DNA of 64,000 nucleotides. It comes from Bacteroidota bacterium (lineage in GTDB: Bacteria > Bacteroidota > Bacteroidia > B-17B0 > Aurantibacillaceae). The stretch lies in the NCBI GenBank assembly GCA_963169355.1, contig CAUJCR010000013.1:1-64000 (forward strand), given 5' to 3'. Below the pieces are notes generated by a model. That model was not told where the DNA came from. It did not search any database and saw only the letters and a list, made by a program, of their open reading frames with translations. Positions 10,498 through 19,781 of the stretch are shown here, one piece after another (position 1 is the first letter of the stretch; each line of letters begins with the position of its first letter). The position numbers and the translations under genes are program-made.

Positions 10498-10852
10498 ACC
10501 TACTGTAGTTATTGGTGCATCTCCAAACCCAGACCGATATAGCTATAAAGCAACACTAAGTTTACTTAATGCTAAACACAAAGTATATCCTATAGGCATA
10601 CGAAATGCTAAAATTAATCAGTTAGATATTATAACATCGAAACCTGTATTAACGGATATAGATACAGTTACATTATATGTTGGTAAGGATAATCAATCGG
10701 CATGGTTTGATTATATTATTTCTTTAAAACCTAAGCGTGTTATTTTTAATCCAGGAACAGAAAACGATGTTTTTGAAAAAGTGTTGTCTGAACACGGTAT
10801 TGAAACCATAGAAGCTTGTACCCTAGTTATGTTGGCAACTAATCAATATTAG
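10484..10852 (+). CDS. CoA-binding domain protein (YccU-like Rossmann fold)
   Basis: Small 122-residue cytoplasmic protein formed almost entirely by a CoA_binding Rossmann domain. Visible signatures are the opening VVIGASPNPDRYSYKA, the KVYPIG strand, and the C-terminal RVIFNPGTEND and GIETIEACTLVML segments that mark this family. Related proteins bind CoA, but their role is undefined. The ATG lies inside the end of the MFS gene (14-bp overlap), which supports translational coupling. Confidence 0.82.
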   Translation: MLKNKPTVVIGASPNPDRYSYKATLSLLNAKHKVYPIGIRNAKINQLDIITSKPVLTDIDTVTLYVGKDNQSAWFDYIISLKPKRVIFNPGTENDVFEKVLSEHGIETIEACTLVMLATNQY

Positions 10853-10884
10853 TCGAAAAAATGACATGTAGAGATCTAATTGAT

Positions 10885-10892
10885 TATATTTG
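10885..10892 (+). promoter_or_regulatory. Candidate -7 promoter element TATATTTG
   Basis: Exact TAnnTTTG match about 60 bases before the ATG of the TPR-SpoIIE gene, in the 99-bp gap after the CoA-binding gene. The predicted leader is about 50 nucleotides. Confidence 0.45.
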
Positions 10893-10951
10893 TAATACTT
10901 GTGACTAATTATTTAATGAGAAATAATCACTTTTAGATTCTCTGTTCTGAT

Positions 10952-13189
10952 ATGAAAAAACGCTACTTCATTCTACTATTTTTCTTCCTTTTCTCATTTG
11001 CTCCTCAAAGTTGGAATTTATCACATTATTGTTCTGCCCAAGAAATTAAGATTGATAGCTTATTGATGGTTGTGAAAAAACAATTACATGATACCAATGA
11101 AGTAAAAGCATTAAATTTATTAAGCGAAAAAATTGGATGGCGAGTAGGGAATATTGACACTGCTTTACATTTAGCTAACCAGGCTTTAAAACTATCTAAT
11201 TTGTTAGATTATAAACAAGGAAGAAGTAGAGCTTTTGGAAATATTGGATTAAGTTATCAAATGGAGGGGAATTATCCATTGGCTCTTAAATATTATTTTT
11301 TAACAACAAAAATTAGAGAAGAACTAAATGACAAAAAAGGGTTAGCCATTATAATAAATAATATCGGAAATGTTTATAATCTCCAAAGTAATTACACTGA
11401 AGCTTTAAAATATTACTTTAAAGCGCTTAAAATAAGAGAGGAAATTAAAGATAAACGTGGTATCTCTGATGCTTATACATGTATTGGTAATGTATATTTT
11501 CATCAATTAAATTTTAATGAAGCACTTCAATATCATTTTAAAGCTTTAGAGATAAAAAAGGAGATAAATGAAAAAATAGGCTTAGCCTATGTCTATGGGA
11601 ATATTGGAAATGTTTATGTAGATCAGAAAAAATATACCGAGGCTTTAAAGCATTTTAATTTGTCCTTAAATATTTGTAAGGAAATTGCAGACACTTCGGG
11701 GATATTATTAAATTATGATAATATGGGCATTTGTTATATTGAACTAAATGAATATGAAAAGGCTTTACCTAATTACCAGTTAATGTATAACATTGCCAGT
11801 AAGTTAGATTATAAATGGGATATTGCCTCAAGTCTGATAAATATGGGTTTAATTTATTTCAAGCAACATAAATTAATGCTTGCTAAAGAATCTGTTTTAA
11901 AAGGGCTTCCCATAGCTAAGGAGCTAAATGTATTAGACCTAATTTCAGAAGGTTATAATTATTTAATGTTGATAGAGGAAGCATCAGGAAACTATAAAGA
12001 GGCTTTAGATTACAACATTTTATATAATGCTTATAAGGATAGTTTATTTAGTGCCGAAAAAGCTAAAAGTGTTGTTCAACAACAAATGCAATATGATTTT
12101 GATAAACAAAGAACAGCCGATAGTATAAAGGTAGATGAGGAAAAAAGACTTCGTGAAATTAGGTTCTCAGAAGAAAAGAAGCTCAATCAATTAATTATTA
12201 TTTCAGGATTTGTTGTATTAATTATTGTATCATTCTTTTCAATATTAATTTATAATCGTTTTCGAATTACTAAGCGGCAGAATAAGATTATTGCTCAACA
12301 AAAGATAGAAGTTGAAAATCAAAAATTAATTGTTGAAAGTCAAAAAAGTTTAGTGGAAGAAAAACATAAAGAAATAACCGATAGTATTAATTACGCAGTG
12401 CGTATCCAGAGGGCTTTATTAGCGAGTAAGCAAATTTTAGATGCTAATTTAAAAGAATATTTTGTGTTTTTTAAGCCAAAAGATATTGTTAGTGGAGATT
12501 TTTATTGGGCATCACACACCTTAGGAGAAAATGGTCATTCAAATTTTGCTTTAGTAACCGCAGATAGTACTGGACATGGAGTGCCAGGAGCCATTATGAG
12601 TATTTTGAATATTGCTTGTTTAAATGAGGCTGTAAAAGAAGGTTATAAAATGCCAAACGAAATTCTAGATCGCACACGATCCGAAGTTATAAAAGTATTA
12701 CAACGAGATGGTAGTGTTGAGGGAGGAAAAGATGGAATGGATTGTAGTTTATGTATTTATGATTTTAAAAATATGATGCTTTGGGTTGCAGCTGCAAATA
12801 ATCCAGTGTGGATTGTTAGAACTTCAGCTACATCCACAGATGTTCATGCGGGTGATACACAAAATAATACGAACTTACCTGAACTCATTGAGTTAAAACC
12901 AGATAAAATGCCAATAGGTAAACATGATAAGCAAGATATACCATTTAAATTGCAACAAATAAAATTGCAGAAAGATGATGTGATATATACCATTACCGAC
13001 GGTTTTCCTGATCAATTTGGTGGAGTAGAAGGAAAGAAATTTAAAGTTAAAAAGCTAAGAGAACTATTAGTTTCCATATCTAGTTTACCATTAAGTGAGC
13101 AGTATCAAATTATCGAATCAACATTTAATAATTGGGTTGGCTCAAACGAACAAATAGATGATGTTACTATTATTGGTGTTAGAGTTTAA
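10952..13189 (+). CDS. Membrane-anchored TPR sensor with SpoIIE (PP2C) phosphatase domain
   Basis: A 745-residue signalling protein. A signal peptide (about 1-29, ending CSAQ) is followed by a tetratricopeptide repeat array (about 55-375; repeats such as NIGNVYxxQxNYTEALKYYFKALKI), one membrane helix (about 411-436), a coiled coil (440-480) and a SpoIIE phosphatase (about 513-745) with SGDFYWAS, ADSTGHGVPGAIMS, ITDGFPDQFGG and the terminal DDVTIIGV. The TPRs are predicted to be periplasmic and the phosphatase cytoplasmic. The linker EITDSINYAVRIQRALL nearly matches that of the propeller-type phosphatase at 4821-8057, so the two share an output module behind different sensors. It ends 23 bp from the convergent alaS gene. 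Confidence 0.87.
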   Translation: MKKRYFILLFFFLFSFAPQSWNLSHYCSAQEIKIDSLLMVVKKQLHDTNEVKALNLLSEKIGWRVGNIDTALHLANQALKLSNLLDYKQGRSRAFGNIGLSYQMEGNYPLALKYYFLTTKIREELNDKKGLAIIINNIGNVYNLQSNYTEALKYYFKALKIREEIKDKRGISDAYTCIGNVYFHQLNFNEALQYHFKALEIKKEINEKIGLAYVYGNIGNVYVDQKKYTEALKHFNLSLNICKEIADTSGILLNYDNMGICYIELNEYEKALPNYQLMYNIASKLDYKWDIASSLINMGLIYFKQHKLMLAKESVLKGLPIAKELNVLDLISEGYNYLMLIEEASGNYKEALDYNILYNAYKDSLFSAEKAKSVVQQQMQYDFDKQRTADSIKVDEEKRLREIRFSEEKKLNQLIIISGFVVLIIVSFFSILIYNRFRITKRQNKIIAQQKIEVENQKLIVESQKSLVEEKHKEITDSINYAVRIQRALLASKQILDANLKEYFVFFKPKDIVSGDFYWASHTLGENGHSNFALVTADSTGHGVPGAIMSILNIACLNEAVKEGYKMPNEILDRTRSEVIKVLQRDGSVEGGKDGMDCSLCIYDFKNMMLWVAAANNPVWIVRTSATSTDVHAGDTQNNTNLPELIELKPDKMPIGKHDKQDIPFKLQQIKLQKDDVIYTITDGFPDQFGGVEGKKFKVKKLRELLVSISSLPLSEQYQIIESTFNNWVGSNEQIDDVTIIGVRV

Positions 13190-13212
13190 GAAACCATATT
13201 AACACTCCAAAC

Positions 13213-15870
13213 CTAGAAAAGCGTTTTTGCTTTAGCAATTGCGGCATTTAATCCATCAAGTTTACTGCCCCCAGCTTGAGCATAAAAAGGTTGTCCGCCA
13301 CCGCCACCGTTTATTTCTTTGGCTAATTCTTTAATAATATTACTAGCATTCCAGTTCTTTTCTTTTACTAAATTATCCGAAAAAATAACCGACACACTTG
13401 GCTTGCCTTTCACTTCTGCGCCAATTACACACACACAATTATCAAGCTGATTCCTAATTTCAAATAAAATATTCTTTATTTCTTCGGCACTATCTAATTT
13501 TATTTGTTCAATAATTAAGTTTAGGCCGTTTTTTTGCTCTGCTTTCTTAATTAAATCTTGTTTTATATTTTGAGATTTTTCTTTTAAGAGTGTTTGCAAT
13601 TGTTTTTGTAACTCGGCGTTTTCCTCTACTAGGTTACTCAAGCTACGAACAACATCTTTATTGTTTTTAAGAATTGATTTTATTTCGTTAAGAGTGTGAA
13701 GTTGTGAATCGAAAAATTCTTCGGCTTTTATGGCGGTAACAGCCTCTAAACGTCTAATTCCTGCTGCTACGGCACCTTCCGAAATGATTTTAAAATATCC
13801 AATTTGTCCAGTTGCCTTTACGTGCGTTCCTCCGCATAATTCAATAGAGTAGTTTTTGTCAAATTCAACAACACGCACAATATCACCATATTTTTCTCCA
13901 AATAATGCCATGGCGCCTGTTTTCTTAGCTTCGTCAATAGCCATTAATCGAATATGACTTTGAATATTCTCCCGAATTTTAGTATTAACTATTTTTTCAA
14001 TTTTAGTTAACTCCTCGTCAGTAATTTTTGAGAAGTGCGAGAAATCAAAACGCAAATGCTCATCATTTACTAAACTTCCTTTTTGCTCTACATGTGTTCC
14101 TAGCACTTGGCGTAATGCGGCATGGAGTAGGTGAGTGGCACTATGATTGTTTTCGGTATTATGACGTTTGTTGTAATTAACTTTTGCTTGAAAAGTACCG
14201 TTTAGTTTTTCTGGTAATTTGTCGCAAAAATGAACAATAACACCATTTTCTTTTTTAGTGTCGGTTACATTAATTTTATCGTTTATGTTTTCTAAAACAC
14301 CAGTGTCTCCAACTTGTCCGCCACTTTCCGCATAAAAAGGAGTTTTATCTAATACAATTTGAAATTGTTCTTTGTTTTTTGTTTTAATTTTTCGGTATCT
14401 TATGATATTTGCTTCACACTCTAACTCTTCGTACCCAACAAAATCCGTAATTTGTTTTTCGTCCTTTGGTTGATTAACTGTAATCCAATCATCGGTATCA
14501 ATTGATGTTGCCGCTCTCGAACGATTTTTTTGCTCGTCTAATAGTCGAGCAAATTCTACTTCGTCAATACTTAAATTATAGCCACGAGCAATTAATGAAG
14601 TTAAATCAACTGGAAAACCAAAGGTATCGTACAATTCAAAAACAATTTTACCATCAATAATATGGCCTGTTTTAGCATTAGTAAGGTCAATACAAACTTG
14701 ATCGATACGACGTAAGCCTACTTCTAAGGTTTTATAAAACGAAACTTCTTCTTCTTTTATAACTTTTTCAATCAGTATTTTTTGAGTATTAAGTTCAGGA
14801 AACTGGTGTCCTAATTGATTAGCCAAGGTTGGCACAATACGATACATAAATGGTTCCTTTATATTTAAGGATTGATAACCATAACGTATTGCGCGACGTA
14901 AAATACGTCTGATAACATATCCTGCTCCAGTATTGCTTGGAAGTTGACCATCGGCAATTGAAAAAGAAATGGTGCGAATATGATCGGCAATTACACGCAT
15001 AGCAATATTAATAATTTGTTGCTTTTTGTGTTTTTCTTCTTCTTCTGGTTTGTATCGTAGTCCACTTAAATCTTCTATTTTATGAATAAGTGGCGAAAAC
15101 ACATCAGTATCGTAATTAGATTGTTTTCCTTGTAATACACGCACTAAGCGTTCAAACCCCATACCTGTATCTACGTGTTGTTTCGGTAATTTTTCTAAAC
15201 TACCATCTGCTTTACGCATAAACTCCATAAATACATTATTCCATATTTCAATAACCTGTGGGTTGTCGTTATTTACTAAAGTAGCACCATCAATTTTTTT
15301 ACGTTCATCTTCGCTTCTGCCATCGTAATGAATCTCTGTACAGGGGCCGCAAGGTCCAGTATCTCCCATTTCCCAGAAATTATCTTTTTTATTACCTTTT
15401 AAAATCCTTGATTCTTCAATATATAATTTCCAAGTATCGTAAGCTTCTTGGTCAAATGGTACGTTTTCTTCAGGGCTTCCTTCAAAAACAGTAACATATA
15501 AACGGCTTTTATCTATTTTGTAAACCTCAGTTAATAATTCCCATGCCCAGGCAATAGCTTCTTTTTTAAAATAATCTCCAAAACTCCAATTTCCTAGCAT
15601 TTCAAACATGGTGTGGTGATAAGTATCTACGCCAACTTCTTCTAAGTCGTTGTGTTTGCCACTCACCCTAAGGCATTTTTGTGTATCCGCTACTCTAGGA
15701 TATTTAATAGGGGCATTGCCTAAAAAAATGTCTTTAAATGGCGCCATACCGCTATTATTAAACATTAAAGTAGGGTCGCCCTTTACAACCATAGGTGCAG
15801 AAGGTACTATATGATGTCCTTTAGATTTAAAAAAATCTAAAAATGTTTGACGAACTAATGATGATTCCAT
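13213..15870 (-). CDS. alaS: Alanyl-tRNA synthetase
   Basis: Charges tRNA-Ala with alanine; essential for translation. The 885 residues match the full bacterial length. The N-terminus ([20 protein letters not shown]) opens the class II catalytic domain. The editing-domain zinc ligands are present as HSATH (near residue 573) and CGGTH (near 683). The C-terminal domain ends with the glycine-rich [14 protein letters not shown]. Transcribed alone, convergent with the TPR phosphatase gene and divergent from the ATPase gene. No frameshift or missing motif is visible. Confidence 0.97.
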   Translation of the reverse strand: MESSLVRQTFLDFFKSKGHHIVPSAPMVVKGDPTLMFNNSGMAPFKDIFLGNAPIKYPRVADTQKCLRVSGKHNDLEEVGVDTYHHTMFEMLGNWSFGDYFKKEAIAWAWELLTEVYKIDKSRLYVTVFEGSPEENVPFDQEAYDTWKLYIEESRILKGNKKDNFWEMGDTGPCGPCTEIHYDGRSEDERKKIDGATLVNNDNPQVIEIWNNVFMEFMRKADGSLEKLPKQHVDTGMGFERLVRVLQGKQSNYDTDVFSPLIHKIEDLSGLRYKPEEEEKHKKQQIINIAMRVIADHIRTISFSIADGQLPSNTGAGYVIRRILRRAIRYGYQSLNIKEPFMYRIVPTLANQLGHQFPELNTQKILIEKVIKEEEVSFYKTLEVGLRRIDQVCIDLTNAKTGHIIDGKIVFELYDTFGFPVDLTSLIARGYNLSIDEVEFARLLDEQKNRSRAATSIDTDDWITVNQPKDEKQITDFVGYEELECEANIIRYRKIKTKNKEQFQIVLDKTPFYAESGGQVGDTGVLENINDKINVTDTKKENGVIVHFCDKLPEKLNGTFQAKVNYNKRHNTENNHSATHLLHAALRQVLGTHVEQKGSLVNDEHLRFDFSHFSKITDEELTKIEKIVNTKIRENIQSHIRLMAIDEAKKTGAMALFGEKYGDIVRVVEFDKNYSIELCGGTHVKATGQIGYFKIISEGAVAAGIRRLEAVTAIKAEEFFDSQLHTLNEIKSILKNNKDVVRSLSNLVEENAELQKQLQTLLKEKSQNIKQDLIKKAEQKNGLNLIIEQIKLDSAEEIKNILFEIRNQLDNCVCVIGAEVKGKPSVSVIFSDNLVKEKNWNASNIIKELAKEINGGGGGQPFYAQAGGSKLDGLNAAIAKAKTLF

Positions 15871-15913
15871 AATTCAAATAAGAGAGAGCGAATATACTAA
15901 AAAGCTTTACATC

Positions 15914-15927
15914 ATTTTGTACAAAAT
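15914..15927. repeat. Perfect 14-bp palindrome between alaS and the ATPase gene
   Basis: ATTTTGTACAAAAT is a perfect 14-bp palindrome 44 bp upstream of alaS. Its position suggests a possible regulator site for alaS or the divergent gene, but no family is indicated and AT-rich DNA yields such palindromes by chance. Confidence 0.35.
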
Positions 15928-15950
15928 ATTCACTATTAATTGACTTTAAC

Positions 15951-15993
15951 TATCCGTGAAAATCGAAAATCTAATTTTTGATTTTCACGGATA
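15951..15993. repeat. Palindromic element, copy 1 (upstream of the ATPase gene)
   Basis: Arms TATCCGTGAAAATC and GATTTTCACGGATA pair perfectly around an AT-rich centre. The 37-bp core (15954-15990) is nearly identical to copy 2 at 17355-17391 and differs mainly at a central CTA versus TAG triplet. It ends 5 bp before the candidate -7 element of the ATPase gene. There is no T run, so it does not look like a normal terminator. Confidence 0.85.
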
Positions 15994-15998
15994 ATGTT

Positions 15999-16006
15999 TA
16001 TATTTG
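15999..16006 (+). promoter_or_regulatory. Candidate -7 promoter element TATATTTG of the ATPase gene
   Basis: Exact TAnnTTTG match ending 4 bases before the chosen ATG at 16011. Transcription would start at or within a few bases of the start codon, so the mRNA is probably leaderless or nearly so. The palindrome lies just upstream and could act as an operator. Confidence 0.5.
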
Positions 16007-16010
16007 TAGC

Positions 16011-17183
16011 ATGATAAAAAGAGATATAGTTACTAAAATTGAGTTGTTGCTAAAGGAATTTCCTATTGTGGCTTTATTAGGTCCTAGACAAGTAGGAAAA
16101 ACAACTTTGGCTAAATCTATAAAGGTTTCTAATAAAAAAAATATGCTTTATTTAGATTTAGAAAAACAATCTGATTTGAATAAATTAAATGATATTGAAT
16201 TGTTTTTTGAAACTTATCGAGATTATTTTATCATTATTGATGAGGTTCAGATAAAACCTGAGCTTTTTACCTATTTGCGTCCAGAGATAGATGAGAAAAG
16301 AGAAAATGGACGCTTTTTGCTGACTGGTTCTGCTGCTCCAGAATTAATAAAAGGTGTATCTGAAAGTTTAGCGGGGCGTATTTATTATTTAGAGATGTTT
16401 CCTGTTACATTAACGGAGGCTTTAAAAGCCAAAATAACTCAATCTACTCATTGGCTAAGAGGAGGATTTCCTGGGGCATTAAATCCTAAATCGAACGAAA
16501 CGGCCGAGCGATGGAAGGAAGGTTTTGTACGTTCGTACGCAGAAAGAGATTTATCTTTTTTGTTTGGTATTAATTTAACGCCTTCTATTATTAAAAATTT
16601 TTGGGAAATGCTAGCAGGAACCCAAGGTGGTATTTGGAATTCCGCAACGTATGCTCGTTCATTGGGTGTTTCAGCTCCTACTATTAATCGTTACTTAGAG
16701 TTGTTAGAAGGCGCTTTTATTGTTCGAAAGTTACCAGCATGGTATGTTAATGCTAATAAAAGAGTGGTTAAGGCTCCTAAAGTTTATATTAGGGATAGTG
16801 GTCTTTTACATTATTTTAATCAAATAGAAACTGTAAAAGATTTACCAGGTCATATTATTACTGGAGCCTCTTGGGAAGGCTATGTTATTGAAGAAATTTG
16901 TAGAAAATTGCCTCCTAATATTCGCCCGTTTTTTTACAGAACTCACCACGGAGCCGAAATAGATTTAGTTTTAATTAGAGGGTTAAAACCTTTAGCAGCT
17001 ATTGAGGTGAAATATTCCTCGTCACCTATTGTAACGAAAGGATTTTATGAAGCCTTAGAAGACTTAAATAATCCTCCTGCTTATGTGATAATTCCGCAAG
17101 GAACGAGTTATAAGTTAAATTCGTTTACTAAAGTTCTTAGCCTCGAAGAGTTTATTACTAAAGAAATAGGGAAATTGATTTAA
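16011..17183 (+). CDS. AAA_14/DUF4143 family ATPase
   Basis: Stand-alone P-loop ATPase of 390 residues whose cellular role is not established. An AAA_14 domain carries Walker A GPRQVGKTT (24-32), Walker B FIIIDEVQ (D77, E78) and a sensor-like RFLLTGSA. The second half is a DUF4143 domain with a winged-helix-like part (YARSLGVSAPTINRYLELLE) and a nuclease-fold-like end (HHGAEIDLVLIRG then AIEVKYSS, reminiscent of a PD-(D/E)xK E-x-K arrangement). The open frame extends upstream to 15978, but MIKRDIV at 16011 is the family-typical start and the upstream codons overlap the promoter. Bracketed by near-identical palindromes at 15951-15993 and 17353-17393. Such ATPases are often patchily distributed, which suggests transfer. 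Confidence 0.88.
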   Translation: MIKRDIVTKIELLLKEFPIVALLGPRQVGKTTLAKSIKVSNKKNMLYLDLEKQSDLNKLNDIELFFETYRDYFIIIDEVQIKPELFTYLRPEIDEKRENGRFLLTGSAAPELIKGVSESLAGRIYYLEMFPVTLTEALKAKITQSTHWLRGGFPGALNPKSNETAERWKEGFVRSYAERDLSFLFGINLTPSIIKNFWEMLAGTQGGIWNSATYARSLGVSAPTINRYLELLEGAFIVRKLPAWYVNANKRVVKAPKVYIRDSGLLHYFNQIETVKDLPGHIITGASWEGYVIEEICRKLPPNIRPFFYRTHHGAEIDLVLIRGLKPLAAIEVKYSSSPIVTKGFYEALEDLNNPPAYVIIPQGTSYKLNSFTKVLSLEEFITKEIGKLI

Positions 17184-17228
17184 CCTAGATTAGGTATTAG
17201 TAATTCTATTACGAGCTAAAATTCCTGC

Positions 17229-17303
17229 AAAATATGATGCTTCGCAACTTTTTCTCTTTCACCGTAGCAGTGGCTACGCTTCATTCGTAAAAGTTCATAT
17301 TTT
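17229..17303. repeat. Nested inverted-repeat hairpin downstream of the ATPase gene
   Basis: Outer arms AAAATATGA (17229-17237) and TCATATTTT (17295-17303) enclose inner arms CGTAGC (17263-17268) and GCTACG (17273-17278) with an AGTG loop. The sequence between the arms pairs poorly. It may be a structured RNA end, a remnant of a small non-autonomous element, or a cruciform site. Confidence 0.55.
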
Positions 17304-17352
17304 ATGAATCTTTTAACTCTCACTACCAATTTCTAAATCACAATCTGGGTTT

Positions 17353-17393
17353 AACCGTGAAAATCGAAAATTAGATTTTTGATTTTCACGGTT
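17353..17393. repeat. Palindromic element, copy 2 (downstream of the ATPase gene)
   Basis: Arms AACCGTGAAAATC and GATTTTCACGGTT. The 37-bp core at 17355-17391 repeats copy 1 at 15954-15990; the central triplet is the reverse complement of that in copy 1. Similarity to copy 1 stops at the ends of the core, as expected for a discrete element. Confidence 0.85.
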
Positions 17394-17445
17394 CTTTCTT
17401 GCTTCTAAATCGTAAATTTTGTGCAGTGTACTGTTACAATTTTCT

Positions 17446-17453
17446 TATCTTTG
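17446..17453 (+). promoter_or_regulatory. Candidate -7 promoter element TATCTTTG of the M23-permease unit
   Basis: Exact TAnnTTTG match 23 bases before the ATG of the M23 peptidase gene, giving a predicted leader of about 17 nucleotides for the four-gene unit. Confidence 0.5.
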
Positions 17454-17476
17454 TGATGTAAAATTAATGCACCTAA

Positions 17477-18448
17477 ATGTCAAAGGTTAAATATAAATTT
17501 AACACAAAGTCGTTAACGTATGAACGTGTACGTGTTACTTTTAAGCAACGCTTTTTTCAAGTGTTGTCGTATTTGGCTATTGGCTTAGTGTTTGCTGTTA
17601 TTACCATGTTAATTGCCTATCGTTTTATTGATTCTCCTAAAGAAAAACAACTTAGACGAGAAGCCGAGGTAATGAAGTTGCAATACGATTTATTAAATAA
17701 AAAAATGAACCAGGTGCAAGTTGTATTAAACGATTTGCAAGATAGAGATGATAACATATATCGTGTAATTTTTGAGGCAGAACCTATTCCTACCTCTATT
17801 AGGCAAGCCGGTTTTGGTGGTAGTGATCGATATAAAGATTTGGAGGGCTATGAAAATACCGATTTAATGAAAGCAACCACGGAGCGTTTGGATAAATTAA
17901 CCAAGCAATTATATATTCAATCAAAATCATTTGATGAGGTGGTAAAATTAGCTAAGAGCAAAGAAAAAATGATTGCTTCTATTCCAGCTATTATGCCTTT
18001 AAATAACAAAGATTTAAAGCACATGCCAAGTGGTTATGGTTGGAGAACTCATCCTATATACAAAACACAAGAGTTTCACCCAGGAATGGATTTTACGGCT
18101 GAACAGGGCACGCCCATATATGCTACTGGTGATGGAACAGTTGAATTAGCAGATGCCTCAGGTCATGGCTATGGCAATCATGTAATTATTAATCATGGAT
18201 TTGGTTATAAAACATTGTATGGTCACATGAGTAAAATTGCAGCTAAAGTTGGAAATAAGGTAAAGCGTGGCGAATTAATTGGTTATGTAGGAAGTACAGG
18301 ATTAAGTACAGGGCCTCATGTTCATTACGAGGTAATTAAAAATGGCGAAAAAGTTAATCCTATTAATTTTTATTATAACGATCTTACACCCGAGCAATAC
18401 CAAATTATGTTGGAGTTAGCTTCTAAATCAACTCAATCTTACGATTAA
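17477..18448 (+). CDS. M23-family (LytM-type) peptidoglycan metallopeptidase
   Basis: Membrane-anchored 323-residue protein. A basic N-terminus leads into one membrane helix (about 33-50), then a coiled-coil stalk (55-90) and a C-terminal peptidase_M23 domain (about 195-300). Zinc ligands H201 and D205 (FHPGMDF) and the HVH motif (H281, H283) are all present, so it is probably an active endopeptidase cutting peptidoglycan cross-links rather than an EnvC-like activator. The permease gene starts 5 bp downstream, and the unit continues through the lipoprotein and serine hydrolase genes. Confidence 0.9.
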   Translation: MSKVKYKFNTKSLTYERVRVTFKQRFFQVLSYLAIGLVFAVITMLIAYRFIDSPKEKQLRREAEVMKLQYDLLNKKMNQVQVVLNDLQDRDDNIYRVIFEAEPIPTSIRQAGFGGSDRYKDLEGYENTDLMKATTERLDKLTKQLYIQSKSFDEVVKLAKSKEKMIASIPAIMPLNNKDLKHMPSGYGWRTHPIYKTQEFHPGMDFTAEQGTPIYATGDGTVELADASGHGYGNHVIINHGFGYKTLYGHMSKIAAKVGNKVKRGELIGYVGSTGLSTGPHVHYEVIKNGEKVNPINFYYNDLTPEQYQIMLELASKSTQSYD

Positions 18449-18453
18449 TATTT

Positions 18454-19776
18454 ATGATTAAAAATAAAGTAGGATTGACTACGGCCATCTCCGTTGTTAT
18501 TGCCAATATGATAGGCACGGGCGTTTTTACATCTATTGGATTTCAAGTAATTGATATACAAAGCATTTTTGCTATCTTATTACTTTGGGTTATAGGTGGC
18601 GTAATGGCACTATGTGGTGCATTGGTATATGGCGAGATAGGCTCGGCTTTTCCTAATAGCGGAGGCGAATACATTTATTTATCAAAATTGTATCATCCAT
18701 TAGTAGGTTTTTTGTCAGGCTGGGTAAGTTCAACTGTTGGTTTTGCAGCACCTATTGCTTTAGCAGCAATGGCATTGGGGCAATATGTAAGCGGAGTGTA
18801 TGAAAATGTAAATGCAACTTTTCTAGCTGTAAGCACGGTTGCTCTCATTACTTGTATTCATGCTTATGATTTAAAAATTGGAGCCGCTTTTCAACGTATT
18901 TCAACTAGTGTCAAAGTAATTTTTATACTTCTATTTATTTTTCTTGGCTTCATCACCATTCCACATCATACTATTTCTATTATGCCAGATGAGCAAACTG
19001 TTTCTAATATATTTAGTGGTTCGTTTGCTATTTCGTTATATTGGGTATCGTATTCATATTCTGGTTGGAATGCGGCTTCGTATATGACAGATGAAATTGA
19101 AAACCCAACTAAAAATTTACCAAAATCCTTATTTATTGGAACACTTTTAGTAACCATTTTGTATGTTGTTTTAAATTATATATTTCTTTATACCACACCT
19201 ATTTCGCAATTAGCAGGGCAGGTTGAGATTGGTTACATTAGTGCGAAAAATATGCTAGGAGAACATGCGGCAAGTGTAGTAGGCATTGTTATAGCCATTT
19301 TATTAGTTTCTTCAATAAGCGCCATGATAATGGCTGGGCCTCGTGTAACTTCTAGTATTGGGAAAAATTTAAAACCACTTCAATTTTTATCAATCGAAAA
19401 TAAAAAAGGCGTTCCCTACCTTGCTATTATATCACAATCAGTAATTGCATTAGTGCTTATTGTTACAGCAAGTTTTAATGACGTGTTAGAGTTAATCGGA
19501 TTTATTTTATCGGTGTTCACATTCTTAACAGTTTTTGGGGTATTTATTCTGCGATATAAGTTTTCAAACATAACAACTCATTATAAAACATGGGCTTATC
19601 CTATAACTCCTATTATCTTTTTAATTATAAACGCTTGGATTATTGGTTTTGGATTTTACAGTAAACCTAAAATGAGTTTGTATGGAATCGGTTTACTTGT
19701 CATTGGCTGTTTTGTTTGGTTTTTAATTAATGGATTTGGAAAACAAAACAAAGAACCTGTATTATTTGACAAATAA
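18454..19776 (+). CDS. APC-superfamily amino acid permease
   Basis: A 440-residue integral membrane protein with about twelve helices. The first helix contains the amino-acid-polyamine-organocation signature NMIGTGVFTS, followed by GGVMALCGALVYGEIGSAFP and the GGEYIYL motif typical of the family. It imports or exchanges amino acids; the exact substrate is not readable. Spacing of 5 bp on each side places it in an operon with a peptidoglycan peptidase and a serine hydrolase, so uptake of wall-derived amino acids or peptides is a reasonable but unproven guess. Confidence 0.88.
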   Translation: MIKNKVGLTTAISVVIANMIGTGVFTSIGFQVIDIQSIFAILLLWVIGGVMALCGALVYGEIGSAFPNSGGEYIYLSKLYHPLVGFLSGWVSSTVGFAAPIALAAMALGQYVSGVYENVNATFLAVSTVALITCIHAYDLKIGAAFQRISTSVKVIFILLFIFLGFITIPHHTISIMPDEQTVSNIFSGSFAISLYWVSYSYSGWNAASYMTDEIENPTKNLPKSLFIGTLLVTILYVVLNYIFLYTTPISQLAGQVEIGYISAKNMLGEHAASVVGIVIAILLVSSISAMIMAGPRVTSSIGKNLKPLQFLSIENKKGVPYLAIISQSVIALVLIVTASFNDVLELIGFILSVFTFLTVFGVFILRYKFSNITTHYKTWAYPITPIIFLIINAWIIGFGFYSKPKMSLYGIGLLVIGCFVWFLINGFGKQNKEPVLFDK

Positions 19777-19781
19777 ATTTT

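Larger units (their letters stand above)
17184..17476. other. Structured intergenic region between the ATPase and M23 genes
   Basis: This 293-bp gap contains no convincing ORF. It holds a nested hairpin at 17229-17303, palindrome copy 2 at 17353-17393 and the promoter element of the M23 gene at 17446-17453. The rest is featureless AT-rich sequence. Confidence 0.6.

Noticed and set aside
4821..13189. SpoIIE domains as evidence of sporulation
   Set aside because: The domain is a general PP2C-type phosphatase in many non-spore-forming bacteria, and no other sporulation gene is present.
15951..17393. The 37-bp palindromes as ordinary rho-independent terminators
   Set aside because: Copy 1 lies between divergent genes where no transcript needs to end, neither copy has a following T run, and their near identity is not needed for termination.
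15951..17393. The palindrome-ATPase block as a standard insertion sequence
   Set aside because: The protein is an AAA_14/DUF4143 ATPase without transposase motifs, and I see no target-site duplication at the outer ends.
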